Positions 15,094 through 25,756 of a stretch of 64,000 nt of DNA are shown in pieces. A program made the translations under genes and the position numbers. The first letter of the stretch is position 1, and every line of letters begins with the position of its first letter. The DNA lies in contig OZ316898.1 in assembly GCA_973895155.1 (NCBI GenBank), positions 868,001-932,000 on the forward strand. Direction: 5' to 3'. The stretch is from Marsupella aquatica (Eukaryota > Marchantiophyta). Below the pieces are notes generated by a model. The model was not told the DNA's origin and searched no databases. It was given only the letters and a program-made list of their open reading frames with translations.

Positions 15094-18000
15094 CTACTTG
15101 TGATACAATTGCAAAACCTGCAATACGTCACGGTGTCTAGAGAAACTCTCCAAAGGAATCACTTTGGTAAATGCGTCAGCCGGGTTGAGTTTACCATCAA
15201 TCTTGACTAGCTCAAACAAATTATCAGACACAGCTTGCCTGATAAAATGGTACCTGACGTCAATGTGCTTCACTCTGCTGTCCATCACCTGGTTCACAGC
15301 AAGGTGGAGCGCACTTTGACTATCACAATGGAGCTTCACATTCCCCTGTGGCAATCCCATTTCAGTGATAAGTCTATCCAACCAAATCGCTTCCTTTGCT
15401 GCTTCCGCAGCTGCAACATACTCCGCTTCTGTAGTAGACTGAGCAATACACTTCTGCAAAGTAGACCTCCAACTTATGCATCCACCGCCAAGTGTGAACA
15501 CGTATCCTGTTGTTGATCTCCTTCGGTCCAAATCTTGTCCATAGTCAGAATCTACATAGCCAATCAATGATCTAGCATTCTTTGCATTCGCATCAAATAA
15601 AAGACCATGATCCACGGTACCCTTCAAGTACCTGATAATCCACTTCACTGCTTCCCAGTGTACCTTCCCTGGATTCGACATGTACCTGCTCACCTTGCCC
15701 ATAGCCATGGCAAGATCAGGTCTAGTGCAAGTCATCAAATACATGAGACTCCCCACTGCCTTGTCATATGGAACCTTTGACATCAACCCCTTCTCTGTGT
15801 CATCCGTAGGACAGAACGCTGATGATAACTTGAAGTGTGGAGCCAACGGGGTACTTACTGGCTTGCTATTCTCCATGTTGAACCTTGCAATTACCTTCCT
15901 CGCATAACTGCTCTGCGTCAACCATAGCTTGCCAGCCTCCAAGTCCCTAGTGATCTCCATACCCAAAATCCTCTTAGCTGGCCCTAAGTCCTTCATCTTA
16001 AACTCTGCACTAAGCAGTGCCTTGAGCTTAACAATCTCAGACCTATCCTTGGCTGCAATTAGCATGTCATCCACATAAAGTACTAAAACAATGAACCCAA
16101 AGACAACATTCTTCACCGGTTTCAAATACACACAAGGGTCAAATACACTTCTGTGAAAACCTTGTGACCGAATCCAATCGTCAAACCGCTTGTTCCACTG
16201 TCTTGGTGACTGCTTCAACCCATACAAGGATTTCAGCAATCTGCAAACCAATTCCTCCTGTCCTCTCTTCACAAAACCTAGCGGTTGTCTCATGAAGATC
16301 ACCTCTTCCAATGTGCCATAGAGGAAAGCTGTGACAACATCCATCTGATCTAGGAGCAGACCAAACATTACAACAAGTACACACAATAGTCGTATTGTAG
16401 AGTACTTAGCAACTGGTGAGAAGACCTCATTGTAATCCACACCTTTCTCTTGTGTGAATCCCTTTGCTACCAATCTAGCCTTGTAGACCTTCGATCCACC
16501 TCCTATGGAATTATCCTTCAGCTTGTAAATCCACTTGCTGTCCACCACTTGCTGACCCTTAGGCAGCTTAACAAGCTCCCAAGTTTTGTTGTCCTTTAGT
16601 GACTGCATCTCTGTTTGCATTGCTGCAGTCCACTTCTGCTTCTCCTTTGAAGCACTTGCCTCATGAAATGAAGAAGGTTCTCCTTCTTCCAAAATTAACG
16701 CATCACCCTCATCATCAGCTGTAAAATCATCCTCTTGCAATTGAGATGAATCAACCCACTGTCCATACCTTGATGGAGCGCGTACAGTGCGACCAGATGT
16801 TCTTCTAGCCGATGACTCCGGTTGATCTGCGTGTGCTGGTACAATTTGAAGCTCAACAGCATCCACTTGCTGCTCACCAGCATCAACAAACTCCTCTGGT
16901 TCCTCTGGCACAGGAACCAGCTCCATAATTGGAGCAACTCCTTCTCTCCGGTCATGCACCTCATAACCAATCTCCCCCTCAATGAGATCCGGGATAGGAG
17001 ATTTTCCTTTGTCAGTACGGGAGACCTGAGTATTCTCCCCCTCCTTCAATAATCTGGATTCATTGAAGGAAACATCCCTACTGACAACGAGCTTACAAGC
17101 AATAGGATCCCATAGCCTATAGGCTTTCACACCACTCTGGTACCCAAGAAAAACACATTTCCTGGAGGTAGGATCCAACTTGGTCATATTCTGCTTTGGT
17201 GTGAGAGCATATGCATCACTTCCAAAAATTACCAAGCCATGATAGTCTGCTTGCCGCTTATAGCGCATCTCAAACGGCGTTTTGAAATTGATAGCACTAG
17301 AAGGAGAAAGATTTACCAAATAAGCTGCGGTATTGACAGCTTCTGCCCAAAATTCTTGTGGTAAACCTGATTGGCTCAACATACTCCGTGACCGCTCCAA
17401 CAGTGTCCGATTGAGCCTCTCAGCGACACCATTCTGCTGCGGAGTATAAACTGTGGTGAGATGGCGAGTTATCCCCTGTTCTGAACAGTACTCTTCAAAT
17501 TCCATTGAAGTGTACTCCCCGCCGTTGTCTGACCTCAGACTCTTCACCCTTGTATCCAAACACTTGATCGTGTTTCCAGTCTGATTCTCCACCTGGGCCT
17601 TCCACTTCTTAAAAATGGACAAGACATCAGACTTATGCGTCATGAAATAAATCCACACAAATCTTGAGTAATCATCAATAAATGATACATAGTACAACTT
17701 TCCAGAGTGTGAGGGAGTCGGGGATGGACCCCACACGTCACTATGTATGTACTCAAGAACCGCTTTGGAACGATGAGTTCCAACACCAAAAGCACGACGA
17801 TGCTGCTTTCCAAGAATGCAATGCTCACAAAACTCTAATTTACAAGATTGCAAATCAGAAATGAGTCCATTCTTCCGTAAGATAGCCAAACCCTTCTCAC
17901 TCATGTGGCCTAGCCGTGAATGCCACAGTTGAGTCATCTCCTCGTGAGACTTGGTTACATTGGCCTCTCCACATACAGTATTGCCCTGTAACACATACAA

Positions 18001-18321
18001 ATTCTTTTGTCTACTCCCCTTCAAAATCACTGTCTCTCCCGACCTGACTTGAAGTTCACCATCAATAATGCTCCATTGATGACCATTTGAATCCAACACA
18101 CCGAGTGAAATCAGATTCTTACGCATGCCAGGTACATACCTGACTCCGGACACTGTGCGCACAGCGCCATCAAACATTTGAATCTTCACAAACCCAATTC
18201 CCTCAATTTGACAGGAGTGATCATTTCCCATCAGAACTGAACCGTTTGAAATAGAGTAAGAACTGAAAAACTCACGAATGTAACAAATATGAAAAGAGCA
18301 AGCACAATCAAGAATCCACAC
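15094..18321 (-). CDS. copia pol polyprotein (protease, integrase, RT, RNase H)
   Basis: A 1075-residue open frame. In order: a protease start with LDCACSFH where the family has an Asp-Ser-Gly type active site; the GAG-pre-integrase HHCC part (LWHSRLGHMSEKGL, CEHCILGK); the integrase core (HSDVWGP, FIDDYSRF, LRSDNGGEY, TPQQNGVAER); reverse transcriptase with YVDDMLIA at about 16054-16077; and RNase H with VDSDYGQDLD and QSTTEAEYVA. The integrase and RT motifs look intact. The protease motif reads D-C-A instead of D-S/T-G and is probably inactive. The frame continues upstream in the same phase into gag, from which one TGA at 18369-18367 separates it. The listed start is simply the first Met after that stop. 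Confidence 0.93.
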   Translation of the reverse strand: MWILDCACSFHICYIREFFSSYSISNGSVLMGNDHSCQIEGIGFVKIQMFDGAVRTVSGVRYVPGMRKNLISLGVLDSNGHQWSIIDGELQVRSGETVILKGSRQKNLYVLQGNTVCGEANVTKSHEEMTQLWHSRLGHMSEKGLAILRKNGLISDLQSCKLEFCEHCILGKQHRRAFGVGTHRSKAVLEYIHSDVWGPSPTPSHSGKLYYVSFIDDYSRFVWIYFMTHKSDVLSIFKKWKAQVENQTGNTIKCLDTRVKSLRSDNGGEYTSMEFEEYCSEQGITRHLTTVYTPQQNGVAERLNRTLLERSRSMLSQSGLPQEFWAEAVNTAAYLVNLSPSSAINFKTPFEMRYKRQADYHGLVIFGSDAYALTPKQNMTKLDPTSRKCVFLGYQSGVKAYRLWDPIACKLVVSRDVSFNESRLLKEGENTQVSRTDKGKSPIPDLIEGEIGYEVHDRREGVAPIMELVPVPEEPEEFVDAGEQQVDAVELQIVPAHADQPESSARRTSGRTVRAPSRYGQWVDSSQLQEDDFTADDEGDALILEEGEPSSFHEASASKEKQKWTAAMQTEMQSLKDNKTWELVKLPKGQQVVDSKWIYKLKDNSIGGGSKVYKARLVAKGFTQEKGVDYNEVFSPVAKYSTIRLLCVLVVMFGLLLDQMDVVTAFLYGTLEEVIFMRQPLGFVKRGQEELVCRLLKSLYGLKQSPRQWNKRFDDWIRSQGFHRSVFDPCVYLKPVKNVVFGFIVLVLYVDDMLIAAKDRSEIVKLKALLSAEFKMKDLGPAKRILGMEITRDLEAGKLWLTQSSYARKVIARFNMENSKPVSTPLAPHFKLSSAFCPTDDTEKGLMSKVPYDKAVGSLMYLMTCTRPDLAMAMGKVSRYMSNPGKVHWEAVKWIIRYLKGTVDHGLLFDANAKNARSLIGYVDSDYGQDLDRRRSTTGYVFTLGGGCISWRSTLQKCIAQSTTEAEYVAAAEAAKEAIWLDRLITEMGLPQGNVKLHCDSQSALHLAVNQVMDSRVKHIDVRYHFIRQAVSDNLFELVKIDGKLNPADAFTKVIPLESFSRHRDVLQVLQLYHK

Positions 18322-18366
18322 ATCATCTGCTCTCCTAGATGACGTGCACAGGGCATACCCCCGGCT

Positions 18367-18834
18367 TCATAAAACATACTCATCATTGAGTAAATCAGCT
18401 TCTCCATCAGCCCTAGCCACATTTGCCGATGAAGTTTCCGCTGCCTTTCCCTTACAGTCTCGCTTGAAGTGTCCAACTTGGTTGCACTTCCAACATGTCA
18501 CCTGCCTCCTCTGAGGGGATTTACCCTTGGACTTAGATCTGGATTTAGATCTAAACTGGGTTCTACGGTCCCCAGTTGGTCGCTGCATACTCCTCCCACG
18601 GTTAACATTGAGGGCAGCACCAGATGATGAAGGCTGTGACGTGATGTGCATCTTCTGCTGAAGATCATCACTAAGCAGAGAACTTACCACGTCATTATAT
18701 GAAATGGTATCCCTATCACGATGCAACAACACTCGTGATAGGGACTGGTAAGATGGAGGCAATGAACTAAGAAGCTGCAGAGCCTTCGTCTCATCATTCA
18801 AAGTCTCCCCAAGGTTTTCCAAGTCAACGACCAT
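18367..18834 (-). pseudogene. copia gag, N-terminal half missing, ends in an in-frame stop
   Basis: About 155 residues remain. They begin inside the copia gag domain (SSLPPSYQSLSRVLLH) and include the basic linker rich in Arg/Ser/Lys and the CCHC zinc knuckle CWKCNQVGHFKRDC, which binds RNA. The first half of gag and the whole leader are absent: the frame starts 14 bases from the LTR. The stop is TGA in the same phase as pol, where copia elements normally read through as one polyprotein. A change of CGA to TGA by cytosine deamination would explain it, but that is inference. Confidence 0.88.
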
Positions 18835-18848
18835 GTCCCCTTACCAAT

Positions 18849-19269
18849 TGTTGAGCATAGACGATGATCGCAACGGCAAGCCCATGAACCATCCAACGCA
18901 CAATAGTCGACACAAGAGATACGTGGTTCACCTCCTTGAGGCTACGTCCACGGGAACACACAAGAGAGCTTTACTGAACTCTAAGCCCGTCGGCTATACC
19001 GAGTCTCCACAGTGTAAGCTCTCCCTATCTCTCAAGTGGCTCCATAACAATGAGCCTTGGTTCTACCTCTCCAAGCACACATGCCTCTTATGATATAGTG
19101 TGCAACTTAGTTGTACCTAACCACATAGTTGTACCTAATCACGTAGTTGTACCTAACCACATAGTTGTACCTAATCACGTAGTTGTACCTAACCACGTAG
19201 TTGTACCAACCCACGTTGTTGTACCAACCACGTCATACCTAACCTAGACGTAAGAGTAAATACCCAACA
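18849..19269 (-). repeat. 5' LTR of the copia element
   Basis: This 421-base copy is the 5' LTR and so carries the element's promoter. It matches the other LTR except for one C/T difference near its right-hand start (18865) and one missing 18-bp unit. The internal DNA next to it begins attggtaagg on the minus strand. The five bases tggta could be the stub of an initiator-Met primer-binding site, with the rest lost. Confidence 0.95.
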
Positions 19270-19327
19270 AAGTGAAGCCTCTCAAACCCACTTCATGTCT
19301 CATCATGTGGATCTGAAAACTCATAAC

Positions 19328-19570
19328 TATGATGTAAGAGCCCTATGCCTGTGCGTTGCACCGTGCAAGGAGGGTTGGCCCATAGGGAGTCGGGCCAGGG
19401 CATTTATGGGGCAACGTGAAGCACATATGTGCAGGGGTGCACATTTTCACCATCAATGGTCAAGGAAAACAACTAATCAAATCTGACGGCTATGGATCTT
19501 TCCCGCCCTGAAGCTTTTTTGTATTGGGACGAAGGACAAAAAAGACGGGATCACTTATTATAGTTGTAGA
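19328..19570 (+). repeat. dispersed repeat family A, copy 1
   Basis: This copy matches an inverted copy at 42773-43117. Shared landmarks in order are gtgcgttgca followed by gtgcaaggaggg and cccatagggag; aatctgacgg; a cattcccg or ctttcccg stretch; gggacgaaggac or gggacgacggac; and tattatag near the end. Length is about 240 bases here against about 345 in the other copy. The GTGCGTTGCAC near-palindrome and tattatag end resemble short non-autonomous DNA transposons of plants (Helitron-like or MITE-like), but I cannot define its exact ends. Confidence 0.65.
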
Positions 19571-21494
19571 TGTCAAATGACAATCATTCATACTTTTTGT
19601 CATGATTTTCATTTGCATTAAAATAATATGTTCCATGACATAGAAAGAGAGATGTGCATAGAAAAGAGTATAATATGTTATGTATGATTACTAAAATGAT
19701 AACATGCATGATAATTCTTTTTAATCATTCAAAAAATGTGAATAAGGTATATAGTTTGGTGATTTTTTATTGTTCTCTTTTCTATTCATGTTTAAAGAAC
19801 GGGTAATTGAGGCTAGTAAGTTCTAATAATGACTCCCGGGCATAGGACAGAGATGGTCTTCTATTCCACAACATCATATTTGCACGATGACAAAGATGTT
19901 TTCTCCTCAAACATCTTTTACAGAATGACCTATTTTGCACAACAACATCTTCTCTGCAAAACGACATCTTATACACAATTATATATTTCTTGCATCAACA
20001 TCTTCTTAGCAAACGTCATCTGTTGTGCAACCACATCTCACTGACACGGTGGTTGTACTTTATAAAAGGCATGAATAAAGGAAAAAAATGATTCCCTATG
20101 TTAAAAACACTTTATTTGATTTGTTTTATAAAATTTTGGTCATACAAGAAGTAAAGTCTGAAGCACCTGAGTGGGGCCTAGTGGCCACCTTGGCCAAGGT
20201 GGCTCGTGACCAGTGTTTTGTAGTTGACACACAGAACATATACGAGAAGTCAAATGACTCACTTGAGTGGGGTCTATCTTGTCCAAGGGTGACTTGTGAC
20301 CAGCAGGTCTCAAGTTCCGCTCCAAATTTTGCTCCTATGTGTAATGCCTGGTTTGTGCTAGCGCTGTGGGCAAGTCAATGTGTTATGCAACATAGGCACT
20401 TGTGGTAGTTGTAGGAATTACATAAAAAGTACAGAAATATAAACCAGGGTTTTCCCTATATTCAAGCTAAGTGTGGAGCTTGCAAAAAGCTATTTCCCCT
20501 TTAAATGGAAAATAGTAAAATTTTCAAGCTAGTCGCAAAGTTTGCTCTAAGGCGATTTCCCCTCCAAATGGAAAAAACTAAATTGTGCACTAAACCTTGT
20601 TTTCAAAATGTGCTTACAGGACAGTGAGGGTTTTACTCCAATTGTGTTTGGAATTTCATGCAAAAGGTAAACAGGGACCACTCAAAACATATTTATGTTA
20701 AAAATGGGAGGCCCCTGAACAACAAGTAAATAATGCCGAGCAAAAAATACACTAATTCCAACCTCAACTTAGTTCTTGTCTACCACGTGCATAACTGACA
20801 GGCCAGGCTGGTCAAACAAGAGGCAGATATGTAGAGAGAACAGCCCTTCATATAACACAACCATGTGGATTATAGTGGTATTGAAAATCTACCCAACCTG
20901 TTGGCACATGCCACATGGCACAGTACACAGTATATTGTTCCATTTTGATGTGCAATTACAGAATTACCAGAAAGGGCTGATCACCCTGGCTCCCTTACCC
21001 TCTCCAACTGCAGCCGAGGAATTTGGGAGCACCAAGTGAAGGCATGGAATTGCTTGGGGACTCCAGGTTGAATTCGAATCGAGATAGAGGACACCAAATG
21101 GGTGTCTCATATGCTCATTCTCCAAATTGATATGATGGGCCAATGATGTAATGCAGCCAAAAAGGTTGTTAGTTTGACGGTATTCTTTCTCAACTTCAAC
21201 ACCTGAACATCAAGTAGTGCCAAGGCACCTTTTGGAATATTGTCTGGGTCCTGGAGTCATGGGCATCGAAGACCCCACAAGCTACTGTAGATCGGGTGGA
21301 CCCAAGTTCACGGTGAAGTTTCTGTATAGTATAGTATAGTATAGGTGTTTAGATTAGATAGTACTGTTGTGTGCTACATTAGCTACTTGAACGGCCTTAT
21401 CTGCATCCGTGATTTCATTCATTGACAATTCATTTCAAAATACAATAATTGCAAACGAATGGAATGTGGATTGTATCCGGATGCACTACTTTTC

Positions 21495-21603
21495 TTTACG
21501 GACCCCACTAGAGGTCCCTTTCAAAATTTCTAGCACCACAGAATGTCACGTCAACAATAACCACAACAAACAAGATTCGTCAGTTTTGTGACTCAAACTT
21601 ATA
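21495..21603 (+). repeat. dispersed repeat family B, copy 1
   Basis: About 109 bases match 62944-63049 in the same orientation. Shared phrases are ttacggaccc, gaggtccctt, ctagcacca or ctggcacca, cacgtcaacaa and acaacaaacaaga. Identity by eye is roughly 80 percent. The ends are not defined and no coding is seen. Confidence 0.7.
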
Positions 21604-21984
21604 GTTTTCATTCGTGTTTGTGTCAATTTGGGTGTAAATTTTGGGACGCCATGCAGTAAAAAGAAAAATAAAAACATTGAAAATGCAAAGAGCAAGACGG
21701 TCAAAATTGTCACTATGTAACCGTTTTAGTTACATTTCCAATTTTAAAACTTAAATTCAAAGATTTATAAAAAGTATTTTTCATATAATAAATAATGACT
21801 AATAACTACCTTGATAACTTCCTTGTTAAACCGCAACTCCCGGTATGTAAGGACCTCTCGTATTGTACGGCCATTAATGCTGGGAAGAGCACATAGAAAC
21901 CCAGGATCAGGGAGGAGGAATGGCTGGAATCTTGAGAGTTCATCGAATTTCATACTCAAAACTATTTACTCATTCTCAAAACAA

Positions 21985-22290
21985 AAATACCCAGTCGTAG
22001 ATCTCATTGAAATCTTTCTTTTGCACCCTAGATCGCCTTCTAACATGGATGAATAAGATTTCTAGAGGCATTACAAAATGGACTGCAAAGATCATAAAAT
22101 CAACAAAATCGACGGCTAGGGAGGCTTGGATTTGGTTAATTTTTAATTTGAAAAATATTAACCCATTTGCAAAACGGACAGAACCCATCCATAGATCTAT
22201 TTGAGATCTTTCTTTTGAGCCATAGATTGGCCACTATGATGGACGGACGAGATTTCCGGAGATAAAAAATGGAGACGACTCAGATCGACT
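21985..22290 (+). repeat. imperfect tandem duplication, about 195-bp period
   Basis: Phrases tagatctcattgaaatcttt and tagatctatttgagatcttt, each followed by cttttg and a tagat-rich stretch, occur near 22000 and 22190. Both copies then have an atgga stretch and aagatttctagagg or gagatttccggag. It is a diverged local duplication. Confidence 0.6.
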
Positions 22291-23661
22291 CTTCCCCCTG
22301 ATTTTATTAGCCAAGGGGTCCACGAACTAATTTTAACCAATGTTGGAGAGGTATGGGGTCATTGGTAGGGTAGGGTATATGTAAAAGCAAGTATTTCATA
22401 CCTGTCCTAGTGTGTGTTGGGACATCCAATACCATGGATTCATCCCATAGGCATTGCATTGATATGTATATATTTGGGTAAAGAAAGTGATATACCAGGC
22501 CCGTGACAAAAGGGGGGTTTGGTCACATTAGGCTGAACAAAGTGGCAAAAAAACAAAAGAATGAAATAAACACAAAAGACAAAACAACTCAGTGTTCCTT
22601 CGTCTCTTTCCTCTGCCTACGTAAGCCATTATGATGTTGTCTGAATACAAATACTATATGAAATACATTGGATTTTGTTTTGGTCTCTCTAGAACAAGGG
22701 AAACTGTATAGAAGTCCAGTATTGCAATCCAATATTGCAGTCTATATGTATTTTTGACAAAAATATCTTGAGGGCTTTTTTTGGCCCCATCACATAGCTT
22801 ATGTTCAGCCAAATACCAAGTCAAAGGTCAAAACAGGTTGGTCACAAAATACTCATTGACTATTCTCCTTATATATAGCAATTCATCCTCCCCGAACATG
22901 CTTCAGTTTTTGTATTGTAGTTTAGAATAAACCCATCCTAGTATTGTCTCTACAGGCCCATTCCTCGACAGTAAAATATGCATACTAGATGCAGTACTTA
23001 ATTGAGATTTGTTTATATAAATGTTCACTTCAGAATTTTGGCTTCATTGGTGAGCCCCCCTCAGGTACAAATGTGGGTGCCAAAGTGTGTAGGGAAAACC
23101 TTAGCCAAGAATGAGCGTCTTAACAAACCACAAATGTTCTGTTTCCTCTCCACACTGAGGTAACCATGGAATGGAGGGAAGAGGCAAAAATTGGTGAAAT
23201 ATTAATTCAAACACTCAAGAATATAGGAGAAAAAACATAAAATAGATCCACTAAACTTAGCTCTCATAGACCACAACATTTGAGAAGATGCTTGGTTGGG
23301 ACTTTTGCAATCTGCAAGGACTGAGAGCACTCCCACCCGGTCACGCTAAACCGACACGGCATCGTCAAAAGTAGCCAGCCAAATGAGACTCGGCGTTCTG
23401 GCCTTAAGACCCGCCCCGGTCACATACCCCACCGCTGCACCAAAATTCTCGCACCAAACACTCACGTAGTTCGAACCGGGCGAGCTTGAGTTCAAACCGC
23501 ACATTGACTTCAAACCGCACATTGAGAAATGAGTGATTCAAAACTCGGTCACAGTGTTGATTCAAAACACGACGACCATAAAATGTGACAGTTTGCGCGG
23601 GCTTCATGTCAGTTCTTTTGCTTGTCATCACCAAGCTTTTCAAGAGTGTCGAGCCCAAGCA

Positions 23662-25006
23662 ATGCCATGGCCTCGCACCAAGATTGGCGTGTCAAATTTC
23701 AGAAGCAGATACAAGATGAATTTGGCAGAGCTTGAAGTAGAGCAAAAATTGTGGGAAGATACGACAATCAATGGACCACTGAATCTGATGGACTGGTACA
23801 ATCGGCACAGGGTATGTGTGCGTGGTGGATCAAGGCCAGGGAAATCACCGAACATTGATCGTGACTCAGAGGTAGGGCACAAACGTATATGGGATGACTA
23901 TTTTCGAGTCAATCCTGTTTACATAGATGCTCACTTTAGGCGTCGATTTACAATGAGAAGGCACTTGTTTTGGAAGATTCATAATGCTATCTGTGAACAC
24001 GATGAATATTTATCCAGAAGCGAGATGCTGCTGGAAAATTGGGTCTTTCTTCAATTCAGAAGATTACTGCTGCTCTTCGCCAGCTTTCACTCGGGGTTTC
24101 TGCCGATGCCATGGACGAGAACTGTCGAATTGCAGAAACTACTGCATTGGACTCTCTGAAGAAATTTTGTAGGGCCATACGTGAAGTGTTTGAGGCACAT
24201 TATCTCAGACAACCCACCAAATCTGACTTAAAGAGACAATTCTTGATCAATGAAGCCAGAGGATTCCCTGGAATGTTTGGCTCTTTAGATTGTATGCACT
24301 ACATATGGAAAAATTGCCCTGTTGCCTGGCAAGGCCTTTTCACAACAAAGACAGGGAGAAATCAATTGTCCTAGAAGCAGTAGCAGATCAGTCATTGTGG
24401 TTTTGGCATGCATATTTTGGACTTCCTGGATGCAACAACGACCTTAATGTACTGGATAGATCACCCTTGGTGAACAATATGCTCAGGAGTGAAGCAAATG
24501 ACTGCAAATTCAAAGTCAATGGAGTAGAGTATAGTAGATACTACCTCCTCACAGATGGGATCTATCCAGAATGGTCAATTTTTGTTAAAACTATTGCGCT
24601 GCCACAAGGAGAGGCCAGGAAGTGGTTTGCAAAATGTCAGGAAGGAGCAAGGAAGGATCTCGAGAGAGCATTTGGAGTTCTTCAAGCGAGATTTGCAATT
24701 ATTCGGAATCCTGCACAAATTCATTCTAGTGCTGTGATCAAAGACATATGCATAGCATGTGTTATTTTACATAACATGATTGTTGAGGACGAAGGAGATG
24801 AAAAGCTGCCTCAAGATTGGGACCAAAGGCCAGGGGCAGGGAGCCATGGAAGCCTACTTCCGACTTCTGACTGGAAACAATATATGGCAGCCACCCAAAC
24901 AATCCATGATTCAGAGACACATTACATGCTACGAAATGATTTAGTGGAGCACTTGTGGAATCTGAAAGGCGAAGGTCATAGATTTGATTATGTCAATCAA
25001 GTTTAG
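23662..25006 (+). pseudogene. PIF/Harbinger transposase, frameshifted
   Basis: Three reading frames together give one transposase of the plant Harbinger type (DDE_Tnp_4 / Plant_tran families). Segment 1 runs to about 24015 (RRHLFWKIHNAI). Segment 2 covers about 24020-24350 (LGLSSIQKITAALRQL, GFPGMFGSLDCMH). Segment 3 runs about 24345-25006 (VLEAVADQSLWFWHA, LPGCNNDLNVLDRSP, YLLTDGIYPEW, DLERAFGVLQARFAII, CVILHNMIVEDE). The three DDE acids appear present: Asp in GSLDCMH, Asp in NNDLNVLD and Glu in DLERAF. Each join needs a one-base shift and shows no splice signal, so these are breaks, not introns. I take the ATG at 23662 as the likely old start; an ATG 19 codons later is also possible. Confidence 0.88.
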
Positions 25007-25348
25007 AAACTAGGCCAAGATAGACATGTACGAATGTGTTAAAACTTGTATTGAAACTTGCACCATTCGTGCTCCTTCATTCAAATTGACTGCCTACAAA
25101 AGTGGCATTGTGTACAACAAAACTGTGTGACCTATCGTTTGCTACAGAATTGGATTTTGCACTACCTCTCTAAATAAAATAAAATTCCTGCTTGTAACTT
25201 ACACAATGCTGAACAAAGTCGGGGCTAGAGGTCAAAGCCAAGCTGTAAAATTGGCAATTCCTCACAACTAAAACTATCGCAGAGTGCCTGAAAATCTCTG
25301 CTCACTGCAGAGCTTGTGTAAATACACAAAAGTGGCATTATGGATAAC

Positions 25349-25756
25349 TCAATCCTTTGGCCACTTCCACACATATCCACCATACCGTCGCCCTTCATCC
25401 GAATCCCCTTCATCTTCATTATGTTCATCCCGAGCTATTTCTCTCCTTCGTTGCTTCCTCTCGACCTTTGCTTCCCATCGCTTGTATCTTCTCTCTGCAC
25501 GTTCACGTCTAGCAGCCTCCTCGGTCGAGAGTTGCTCCAAAATTGACGCCCTCCTTTGCTTCATGACCTCTTCCTCATGACTGATCCAGGATGAGGGCTG
25601 TGGAACTGCGATTGCTGGTGCAGGATTAGGTCTAGTTGGACCAGCTCCATTACGCACTCCCTCACAAGGTTTCAATACAGGAAGTGAAAGGTTTGAATGA
25701 TCGGCAACAGTCTCATCAGCAAGGCCAGGCACGGAAGATCCTCTCGCACTTTCCAT
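25349..25756 (-). CDS. charged 135-residue ORF inside the Harbinger element
   Basis: The predicted protein has a Pro-rich start, then a long Arg/Lys/Glu helix-forming stretch (RRERAERRYKRWEAKVERKQ) and a Glu/Asp-rich tail. I recognise no domain. Just upstream, in another frame on the same strand, is FREAFKQWKVRE, which resembles EFKQWRAWELQ of the SANT-like protein encoded 0.6 kb further upstream. It could be an extra exon, a remnant of a second copy of that gene's C-terminal part, or a third small element gene. Confidence 0.35.
   Translation of the reverse strand: MESARGSSVPGLADETVADHSNLSLPVLKPCEGVRNGAGPTRPNPAPAIAVPQPSSWISHEEEVMKQRRASILEQLSTEEAARRERAERRYKRWEAKVERKQRRREIARDEHNEDEGDSDEGRRYGGYVWKWPKD

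Larger units (their letters stand above)
14464..19269 (-). mobile_element. Ty1/copia LTR retrotransposon, young insertion, internally deleted
   Basis: The element is bounded by two direct LTRs (14464-14902 and 18849-19269) that start TG and end CA. The 5 bases aagtg flank it at 14459-14463 and 19270-19274, a perfect target duplication. Coding runs on the minus strand in the order gag zinc knuckle, protease, integrase, reverse transcriptase, RNase H, which is the copia order. Aligned by eye, the LTRs differ by one substitution and one 18-bp repeat unit, so insertion was recent. Even so, the left part of the internal region is missing: only 14 bases separate the 5' LTR from the first gag codon seen, and that codon lies in the middle of the gag domain. 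A normal primer-binding site is not visible. It therefore cannot be autonomous. Confidence 0.95.
19275..23321. other. intergenic, copia element to Harbinger element
   Basis: No gene is supportable. The stretch is AT-rich and holds one copy of each of two dispersed repeat families (19328-19570 and 21495-21603). It also has local imperfect duplications near 20150-20330 (gagtgggg and gtgaccag stretches), 20440-20580 (tttcccct and aaatggaaa stretches) and 21985-22290. The remaining open frames are short and featureless. Confidence 0.6.

Noticed and set aside
14464-19269. CRISPR-like array in the LTR
   Set aside because: The 18-bp units are directly adjacent without spacers and lie in a eukaryotic LTR.
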